Origin: Pacificibacter marinus | GTDB lineage: Bacteria; Pseudomonadota; Alphaproteobacteria; Rhodobacterales; Rhodobacteraceae | Reading direction: 5' to 3' | NCBI RefSeq assembly: GCF_900109555.1 | Contig: NZ_FNZV01000007.1 | Location: 149,194-213,193, forward strand | Length of the DNA: 64,000 bases | Part shown: positions 45,044-51,437 of the stretch, piece by piece | Layout: every line of letters starts with the position of its first letter | How positions within the stretch are numbered: position 1 is the first letter of the stretch | Translations under genes and position numbers: made by a program | Notes under the pieces: generated by a model | What the model was told of the DNA's origin: nothing | Databases searched by the model: none | The model's input: only the letters and a program-made list of their open reading frames with translations

Positions 45044-45793
45044 TTAGAGGCCGAGAAGCGTACGGGCTTTTTCCAAAACCGCACCAAGCAAAACTGGGTT
45101 GTTTTGTGCTTGCTCAAGCGCTGTCGAAACAGTTTCTTTTGCTGCATCGTCGATAGGCGCCATTGCGATCAAGTTTTTAGCTTTTTCCAAATCAAAGCCT
45201 TCGACTTGCAAAATGTCTGCTGCTTCTTCTTCGGAAACGGCTGGCATCTCGTCAATCGCTGTGTCTGTTGCGTCAGTTGTCTCAGTTACAGCATCTGCAG
45301 CGTCAGTCGCCATTTCTTTTGCGCTTTCAACGGCATCCGTAGCAGTTTCTTTTACCGCTATCGCTGCGTCCGCAGTTGCATCTGTAGCGTCAGTCGCCAT
45401 TTCAGTCGCGCCGTCTACTGCGTCATTTGTCATGTCGGTCGCGCTGTCAACGACATCAGTCGCCATATCTTTTGCAGCTGTGGCAGCGTCAGATGCCATG
45501 TCAGCTGCGCCATCGACAGCATCTTCAACGGCTTCAACAGCGTCAGACGCCATGTTTTCTGCTGCGTCGCCAGTGGCTTCTACCGCATCTCCAACGGCGT
45601 CCGTTGCATCCGCAGCTGCGTCTTTAGCAGCGTCAAGCAAAGAGCCCGCAGCATCGTCAGCCGCTTCAGCTGTTTGCTCTGTAGATTCAACAACGGCGGA
45701 TGTCGCTTCAGCAGATTTTTCTTCTTCTTTACAAGCAGCAAGGCTGAGGGCCAAACCCGTTGCAACAGCTATAGTAACAAAACGCTTCGTCAT
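45044..45793 (-). CDS. Alanine-rich repeat lipoprotein
   Basis: A 249-residue protein. Signal peptide with lipobox (GLALSLAAC, Cys21 as lipidated residue), then about 150 residues of Ala/Asp/Val/Thr/Met in an imperfect 11-residue repeat (such as DAVGDAVEATGD, DMATDVVDSATD, EMATDATDATAD). This predicts a long amphipathic helix like LEA or apolipoprotein repeats. It ends in a short folded domain (EEEAADILQVEGFDLEKAKN then TALEQAQNNPVLLGAVLEKA). Probably anchored in a membrane facing the periplasm. Function not known. Repeats are not exact at DNA level. Confidence 0.78.
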   Translation of the reverse strand: MTKRFVTIAVATGLALSLAACKEEEKSAEATSAVVESTEQTAEAADDAAGSLLDAAKDAAADATDAVGDAVEATGDAAENMASDAVEAVEDAVDGAADMASDAATAAKDMATDVVDSATDMTNDAVDGATEMATDATDATADAAIAVKETATDAVESAKEMATDAADAVTETTDATDTAIDEMPAVSEEEAADILQVEGFDLEKAKNLIAMAPIDDAAKETVSTALEQAQNNPVLLGAVLEKARTLLGL

Positions 45794-45994
45794 TTTATGT
45801 CCTCACCAATTAAGGTTAATTCTTTGATACGACCATCATATGGCATGCTGCATCTGCAAAGAAAAGGGTGCCAAAAGTGTCAAAATTCCCCTTAATAACA
45901 AACAAGCGCAACATTGCCGAAATTGAGGTTGTAAGCGGCGCTTAAAAACCCTATTTTTCGCACATATACCTTGAACAGCTTATAGGAGCTCATC

Positions 45995-46540
45995 ATAGCC
46001 CGCAGACCTCACAATGCCCCGCCCCAACGCGATACAGGCCCCCGCACGAATGAACGCATTCGTTGCCCAGAGGTGCGCCTAATCGGAGCAGAGGGTGAAA
46101 ACGTCGGAGTCGTCACGCCTGCACGCGCGATGGATCTAGCAGCCCAAGCCGGACTTGACCTTGTCGAGATTTCGCCAAACGCTGCACCGCCCGTGTGTAA
46201 GATCATGGATTTTGGTAAGTTCAAATACGAACAACAAAAACGTGAATCAGAAGCCCGCAAAAAACAAAAGATCATTGAGATCAAGGAAGTCAAATTCCGC
46301 CCAGGCACAGATGTACATGACTACCAAGTCAAAATGCGCAACGTGTTGAAATTCTTGGAAAATGGCGACAAAGTTAAAGTGACTTTGCGCTTTCGTGGCC
46401 GCGAAATGGCCCACCAAGATTTGGGTCGCCAGCTTTTGGAACGCGTTGCAGTCGACGTGAAAGAGATTGGTAAAGTTGAAAGCATGCCAAAGATGGAAGG
46501 CCGTCAAATGATCATGATGGTCGGTCCGCTGCCAAGATAA
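45995..46540 (+). CDS. infC: Translation initiation factor IF-3 (ATA start)
   Basis: A 181-residue IF-3. Beginning [20 protein letters not shown] after the start, it has the N-domain [13 protein letters not shown], the linker [17 protein letters not shown] and the C-domain [15 protein letters not shown]...RGREMAHQ. No ATG/GTG/TTG occurs at the family start; AGGAG (45984-45988) is followed 6 bases later by ATA (45995). An ATC three bases earlier is the other option. A rare start codon is the rule in infC, since IF-3 rejects non-AUG starts and so limits its own synthesis. IF-3 binds the 30S subunit. Confidence 0.93.
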   Translation: MARRPHNAPPQRDTGPRTNERIRCPEVRLIGAEGENVGVVTPARAMDLAAQAGLDLVEISPNAAPPVCKIMDFGKFKYEQQKRESEARKKQKIIEIKEVKFRPGTDVHDYQVKMRNVLKFLENGDKVKVTLRFRGREMAHQDLGRQLLERVAVDVKEIGKVESMPKMEGRQMIMMVGPLPR

Positions 46541-46636
46541 AGCAGCAACCATCACACACATATAAGGCGCACGCCCGAACCAATCGGGCGGCGTCATCAG
46601 ACACCCTCTATCAAGAGGACCAAGTCTGGCAGGGTT

Positions 46637-46669
46637 ACCCCCGAGGCATTTCGTTTCGGGGGTATTATT
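46637..46669 (+). terminator. Terminator downstream of infC
   Basis: ACCCCCGA pairs with TCGGGGGT (46637-46663), followed by ATTATTTT. A GCCCGA/TCGGGC hairpin (46572-46589) lies nearer the infC stop. Confidence 0.7.
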
Positions 46670-46840
46670 TTGCCTGTACCTTAGAGTACCGAAAATTCAA
46701 CAATCGATTCGTCTCTCACTTGATATGACAGCCCATTCGACCTCGCCCAGTTGCGACACAACGGATTCACCTCAAGACATCTAAACATGCGTCAGTGCCT
46801 CAATATGTTTTTTGGGAAAATCTCTTTCGGATGAGCGCAT

Positions 46841-46996
46841 AAAAAAGGCGTCGCAAGTGAAACGCACACTCTGCGACGCCGAGGTTGTAGCCTACCCACG
46901 CACAACAGGCAGACCACGTGCAGGCGCAAAAATGAGCCTGCGGAGGGGCGCTACACAGATCGATGACATGTCATCGTGGTGTGTTGCACTCATAAG
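46841..46996 (-). ncRNA. Predicted small RNA, about 155 nt, FNR-box promoter
   Basis: On the minus strand a perfect FNR box (47027-47040) is followed 17 bases later by TATATT (47009-47004). A transcript starting near 46992-46996 would end at a strong terminator (9-bp stem 46847-46855/46872-46880 plus six U). In between are a perfect 16-base palindrome (46961-46976), an exposed CCCCTCC (46948-46942) that can pair with Shine-Dalgarno sequences, and a 5-bp hairpin (46921-46940). No frame with a ribosome binding site exists inside. It fills the gap between infC and the fusion enzyme gene. Confidence 0.6.
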
Positions 46997-47003
46997 GTTT
47001 GAT

Positions 47004-47040
47004 AATATAGCGCTGAAATCACAGCCTTGATCTGTATCAA
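47004..47040 (-). promoter_or_regulatory. FNR box and -10 element of the predicted small RNA
   Basis: TTGATACAGATCAA (minus strand, 47040-47027) is a perfect TTGAT-N4-ATCAA site. TATATT begins 17 bases later (box centre about -37); an overlapping TATCAA begins 22 bases later and would give the canonical -41.5. Confidence 0.65.
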
Positions 47041-47131
47041 ATCAAGATGAAACCGGGAGCTTGATTCAACGCAAAATGCCTAATTCATGAGACCTAAGTG
47101 TTCCGCGTCGCTCTGCTATAAATTGGGTATA

Positions 47132-49237
47132 TTATATATTATTTAATGATTTCATATCATTACCACTTCGAACCAAATCGCCCCAAAGGGGGCTTGGGTC
47201 CCAAATATCCGGTGCTTCTTGTGCGAATTGGAGTAATTTTTTTTGCACCACCAAAGGTCGCATCACATCAGCGGCAAACATCGGTCCTCCTCGCCATCGC
47301 GGATACCCTTTTCCCAGCACCATCACAGTGTCGATATCCACAGGGCGGGCTGCAACACCGACTTGCAAAGCGCGCGCCCCCGCATTGGATTGTGCCAAAA
47401 CGATACGATCACACACTTGCGCATCAGACATCGTTACCCGGTCAATGCCCGCACCTTTGCGCAGCTCATCAATTAGCACCATAGCCTGCGTGTCATCTTG
47501 GCGCTTAGGTCCTTCTTCGCTCAGGATATAGTCGTAAAATCCGCCACGACCACCACGCCCGTGACGTCCAGCGTCACTTAGAACTGTCGCGGCAGCGCCA
47601 GAAACATTCTGCAATCCAAGCACATCCAAATGAGCGCAAGGTCCGATTGACATGCCATAATTTTCCATCGCGCGATCAATTTGAGACGGGCGCACCCCCA
47701 TCAAAAGCAGCACATCCACGGCGGCCCAAACAGCGCTTTGCACTGTATTGGCAATCAACCCATCGCGCGCAGTCACACTTACAGGGGTCTTACCAAGCTT
47801 TCTCACGACAGCATATGCAGTGGCAAATGCAGCGGGCGCAACGGTGTCTGTTTTCACCAATTCAACCACACGCACATCATGTGCCATGCCGAAAAAGTGC
47901 ATCCCGAGAAAACGATCTGGGTGAGACAAATGCTGAGAAATAGAACCGAAACCATGATCACTGATGGTCGCCAAAATAGTGTTTTGGGCGACGAATTCTT
48001 CGATACGGGTTAAGATTTGCGCCCGCCGATCGACTGATCCCGTTGTCGCGTCAATAACCATGTCGCAGGATTTCAGGCTTTCAAGCTCGCTCGCACCCTG
48101 AAACCGTGCCAAACAGCGCGCGTGCTCTGCGGAGGACATGCCCCCTTGCTGCAGCGTTGCATCGTAAGACCGTGTTATTTTACCCTGCGCCAAAGCCACT
48201 TGATTGGCATCAGAGCCAAAGATCACCACCTCAAATCCGTTTTCAAGCGCGGATTTTGCGATGCCAAGCGCCACATTGGACACGCCAGCAATCCCGATTT
48301 TTTTCACAGGCCGAGCGAGTGACACATCAATGCCACGGGGCTGTGCGGCACGGTGCTCTGCGAAAAAAGCATAGCTCATCGCACGCATCTGCGCGGACCC
48401 AAGCACGTCGAGCCGTGCAGCATCTTCTTTGCGCACACCCACGTCAAACGGCAGCAACAAAGCCGCTTCAACACAGTCAATTATCAACTGCGGGGCCTTC
48501 AGATGCGTCTCAGAAAGTGTTGATCGCCGCGCTGCAACATTTTTCATGTAGCTGGCACCATCCAGAAAACCATTGCGGGCTTCACTGGTGCGACGCACCT
48601 CAGCACCACGATCAACCAAATCAGCGCAATAGGCCGTCACGCCCTTTTGGTCACGCATATCAATAACTTGATCACAGAGCCCCAAGGCCAAGGTTTGCGA
48701 CCCCATCACAGCTTTGCCCGACAACAAAATTTCAAGCGACACCGCAGCACCGACCAAACGTGGCAAACGCTGCGTGACTCCGCCTCCAGGCACCAAACCA
48801 ACGGTGACTTCAGGCGCCGCAACACGCGCTTTAGGGCCAATAATACGGTAATGGGCGGCCAGTGCCAAGGCTAAACCAGCTTCAAAAACAGCGCCATGTA
48901 GGGCGGCGACCACCGGTTTCGAACTGTTTTCAATGGCAAAACACAGTTCTTGTAATGTTGGCGATGCCTCGTTTGCCCCAGATGGCAAACGTGTCATTTC
49001 TTTGGGATCAAGCCCCGTTGAAAAGCCCCCCCCTTGGCCGCGCAAACAAATCACTTTGACCGAAGGATCGTCTTGTGCAATCTGCAGGCTGCTCAAAAGA
49101 GAGCTGCGCAAAGCAAGTGTCAGCGCATTTACGGGCGGGTTGGCCAAAAGAATATAGGCGACACCGCCCTCAAGATGCGTGTCGATCATAGAGGGAACTT
49201 TGGGCGTCAATGCAGGTGCGACTTCGGGTATGGTCAT
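47132..49237 (-). CDS. Enoyl-CoA hydratase / 3-hydroxyacyl-CoA dehydrogenase fusion, diverged
   Basis: A 701-residue fusion like FadB/FadJ alpha subunits. ATG 49237 follows GGAGAGGAT. Crotonase domain (about 20-215): oxyanion region GGGFSTGLDPKEM and the Glu in APEVTVGLVPGGGVTQRLPR. Dehydrogenase domain (about 310-480): the nucleotide motif reads IGIAGVSNVALGIA where GxGxxG is expected, so two conserved glycines are lost. NTS is replaced by ISD, while the His (LGMHFFGMAH), Glu (VVELV) and Asn (DGLIANTV) remain. C-terminal helical domains follow. Activity of the dehydrogenase half is doubtful. Confidence 0.8.
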   Translation of the reverse strand: MTIPEVAPALTPKVPSMIDTHLEGGVAYILLANPPVNALTLALRSSLLSSLQIAQDDPSVKVICLRGQGGGFSTGLDPKEMTRLPSGANEASPTLQELCFAIENSSKPVVAALHGAVFEAGLALALAAHYRIIGPKARVAAPEVTVGLVPGGGVTQRLPRLVGAAVSLEILLSGKAVMGSQTLALGLCDQVIDMRDQKGVTAYCADLVDRGAEVRRTSEARNGFLDGASYMKNVAARRSTLSETHLKAPQLIIDCVEAALLLPFDVGVRKEDAARLDVLGSAQMRAMSYAFFAEHRAAQPRGIDVSLARPVKKIGIAGVSNVALGIAKSALENGFEVVIFGSDANQVALAQGKITRSYDATLQQGGMSSAEHARCLARFQGASELESLKSCDMVIDATTGSVDRRAQILTRIEEFVAQNTILATISDHGFGSISQHLSHPDRFLGMHFFGMAHDVRVVELVKTDTVAPAAFATAYAVVRKLGKTPVSVTARDGLIANTVQSAVWAAVDVLLLMGVRPSQIDRAMENYGMSIGPCAHLDVLGLQNVSGAAATVLSDAGRHGRGGRGGFYDYILSEEGPKRQDDTQAMVLIDELRKGAGIDRVTMSDAQVCDRIVLAQSNAGARALQVGVAARPVDIDTVMVLGKGYPRWRGGPMFAADVMRPLVVQKKLLQFAQEAPDIWDPSPLWGDLVRSGNDMKSLNNI

Positions 49238-49352
49238 ATCCTCTCCGCGCGTCAGATTTTGTCTGATCATGCCGAAAACCAAAGGGGGAAATCAAGAACC
49301 CTTTGGATGGAAAGGAAAATTACACGTTTATGTGCTCAATTTGCCCGAAAGA

Positions 49353-49580
49353 TCACACGCTGTCATCGCCTGTGTCACGTGCGGGATAAAGAATATCAGC
49401 ATTGCTTTGCTCAAGAGCAAGTTCCAAATCCACAAGGTCTTGTGGCAAGGGCAGCCCCAATGAGGACAGCTCTGAAAGTTTTTCACGTAGTTGTTCTTGC
49501 AAAATATGGCGATCCGAAGGACGGGCGGCGATTTCGTCAAGTATCATATATACTTGGATTTTGAGTGCTTCGAATGCCAT
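49353..49580 (-). CDS. Small conserved hypothetical protein
   Basis: A 75-residue helical protein starting MAFEALKIQVYMILDEIAAR after a strong AGGAGG ribosome binding site. The core LQEQLREKLSELSSLGLPLP followed by QDLVDLELALEQ suggests a helical hairpin. It begins 43 bases after the preceding small gene on the same strand and probably shares its transcript. No family named. Confidence 0.65.
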   Translation of the reverse strand: MAFEALKIQVYMILDEIAARPSDRHILQEQLREKLSELSSLGLPLPQDLVDLELALEQSNADILYPARDTGDDSV

Positions 49581-49623
49581 GTCGGCCTCCTGCTAAATGT
49601 AATTCTCACAAGACCATACCCCA

Positions 49624-49827
49624 TTAAATTGGGAGATTGTCCCACAAATCTTCGGCATCGTCTGAATCTTTTGTCTGGGCAGTATCCGCAGGCTTGAACG
49701 TACCATGAGCATCAAAACCAACGCCGAATCTTTGATACCCCTCAGACTTTATGTCTTGAGTATTGGTAGCTTTCACCACCACGTCATTGCCTCTTTGATC
49801 CACTTTCGTTTCATTTGAGTTGGGCAT
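49624..49827 (-). CDS. Small hydrophilic hypothetical protein
   Basis: A 67-residue, charged, probably disordered protein starting MPNSNETKVDQRGNDVVVKA and ending DAEDLWDNLPI. AGGAGG ribosome binding site 5 bases before the ATG at 49827. A FNR-type box lies about 190 bases upstream (50018-50031), so this and the next small gene may be induced when oxygen is low. Confidence 0.6.
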   Translation of the reverse strand: MPNSNETKVDQRGNDVVVKATNTQDIKSEGYQRFGVGFDAHGTFKPADTAQTKDSDDAEDLWDNLPI

Positions 49828-49994
49828 GTGATCCTCCTGAATGTGCAAATTCTGGTGTGTTTCGCTGCGATTCTGCGTATATATTTTCGCGCAAAGAGCC
49901 CCTATTTTGGCAACTTAGGGCGCAGTATCGCAACGCGGCATCCCCTATACATGCACGGCAGCACAGATATGCCACTCTCCTATGCACGAAGACT

Positions 49995-50031
49995 ACCATA
50001 TTTTTCACTCAAATTCATTGATTTAGGTCAA
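49995..50031 (-). promoter_or_regulatory. FNR-type box upstream of the small-protein pair
   Basis: On the minus strand TTGACCTAAATCAA (50031-50018) fits TTGAY-N4-ATCAA. A TATGGT lies 17 bases downstream, giving a transcript with a leader of about 160 bases before ATG 49827. The nearest gene on the other side (50062) ends toward it, so the box most likely serves the small-protein pair. Confidence 0.5.
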
Positions 50032-50061
50032 CTCATTAGCAACGCAATTGATGCAAACCCG

Positions 50062-51297
50062 CTACTCAAGTGGCGGAATATCCCCCATCGCAGGGAAGTC
50101 GGACATGCCGTCAAGATCGCCAAGGTCGCTGAGCGACGGCAGATCGCCACCCATATCACCCATAGCGTTCATATCACCGATATCACTCATATCACCCATG
50201 TCTCCCATAGCTGGGAAATCACTACCAAGCCCCCCCAATGATGGCAGACCGCCGGACATATCCGCCTCGCCACCTCCCATGGCAGGAAGGTCCCCAAGAC
50301 TTGGCAACTCACCCGAGAAATCATCCATGCCGCCCGCAATATCCAACGCAGGCACATCAGCACCGACGTCAAAACCAGCCATTGCATCAGTGCCCAGCCC
50401 CATACTGATACCCCCCTCGTCGTCAGAAATTTCAGGTGGATCAAAGTCAATACGGATGGCGCGATGACCGTTCATTTGCCCCAATCGCCCATAGGACATG
50501 CGGCGTCCATCGGCGACCACTTCGACCCGTGTGAAGGCCTCTCGTGGGATTGGAAGGGTCATGCCAATTTCCAGTCCTACGACATCGGATAAAGACAAAG
50601 ACACACGGTGCAACACCGTTTCCAAACTTGCCTCGGTTTTAAGAACAGAGGCTTGAAAACTTGTTTCCCAATCAGACTGCACACCGGGTTCGAGTTTCGG
50701 CTTTGGGCGCATGGCGGGGTAAATAAACATGATCTCGCCTTGACGTAGCCCACGCCCCATATCGACTGTTATGCGAAACATTTTGTAGCGGATGTCGTCA
50801 AAAGCAATCGGGATAGAGCGCGGTTCAGACAGTTGTGCGGCGGTACAGTAGCCATCGACAAGCGGAGGCTCCACGGCTTCAACCACAATTTTCTCAAAGT
50901 ATTTCAACATGCTGTCAATCAGTTCAAAGCACATCACAGAATCAGTTGAGGTAGGGGAGCGCTCTTCGGGAGCGTATTTTTGAACATTGCCCGTGGTCAT
51001 TTGTTCAACAACTGAAGTCGTGACAGCCAAACTAAAGATCGCCAAACCATAGGCGTGCTCTGGCCCCTCAAGCAGCGCCAACAACGAATGATCAGGGATC
51101 GCACTTGGCAAAACGCTGATGGTTGTCAGGCTTTCTTGCACATCGGTCACCTGCATCACCATGCCTGTGACATCCTCTGCCGCTTTGGCAACAGCCAAAC
51201 GCAGCGCTTTTGCCGCGGACATAGCCGTGACATCAGGGGGCGGACGCCCCACACCGGCTTTGCGCCGCATGGCAGAAATGAGGTCTTCGTCAGACAT
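50062..51297 (-). CDS. FliM/FliN-family flagellar motor switch-like protein (orphan)
   Basis: A 411-residue protein. N-terminal MSDEDLISAMRRKAGVGRPP, a middle domain like the FliM CheC-related region (DSVMCFELIDSMLKYFEKIV; MGRGLRQGEIMFIYPAMRPK), and a SpoA domain (ASLETVLHRVSLSLSDVVGL then GMTLPIPREAFTRVEVVADG, about 225-285). The last 110 residues are a low-complexity tail of GDM/DLPSLG/FPAMGD units. No other flagellar gene is near; the gene follows the symporter-kinase. Start could also be TTG 51321. Confidence 0.78.
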   Translation of the reverse strand: MSDEDLISAMRRKAGVGRPPPDVTAMSAAKALRLAVAKAAEDVTGMVMQVTDVQESLTTISVLPSAIPDHSLLALLEGPEHAYGLAIFSLAVTTSVVEQMTTGNVQKYAPEERSPTSTDSVMCFELIDSMLKYFEKIVVEAVEPPLVDGYCTAAQLSEPRSIPIAFDDIRYKMFRITVDMGRGLRQGEIMFIYPAMRPKPKLEPGVQSDWETSFQASVLKTEASLETVLHRVSLSLSDVVGLEIGMTLPIPREAFTRVEVVADGRRMSYGRLGQMNGHRAIRIDFDPPEISDDEGGISMGLGTDAMAGFDVGADVPALDIAGGMDDFSGELPSLGDLPAMGGGEADMSGGLPSLGGLGSDFPAMGDMGDMSDIGDMNAMGDMGGDLPSLSDLGDLDGMSDFPAMGDIPPLE

Positions 51298-51437
51298 AGG
51301 TGTGCGGCTTTGACTGCTCAATGTACAATTATCCCGAAAGGGGTTTTGTTCAGTTTGGCCCTATCGAGGTAAATAAATTATTGATTTCAGAGGCCTTCGA
51401 ACAAATTGCAGCATAAAACCTGCGAGTTCAGCGCAGT

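Noticed and set aside
45099..45895. Long plus-strand open frames opposite the alanine-rich lipoprotein
   Set aside because: They arise from the repetitive GCN/GAY codons of the real minus-strand gene and have no ribosome binding site or family features.
46812..47030. 72-codon plus-strand frame downstream of infC
   Set aside because: It is antisense to the predicted small RNA, runs through its terminator stem and has no recognisable features.
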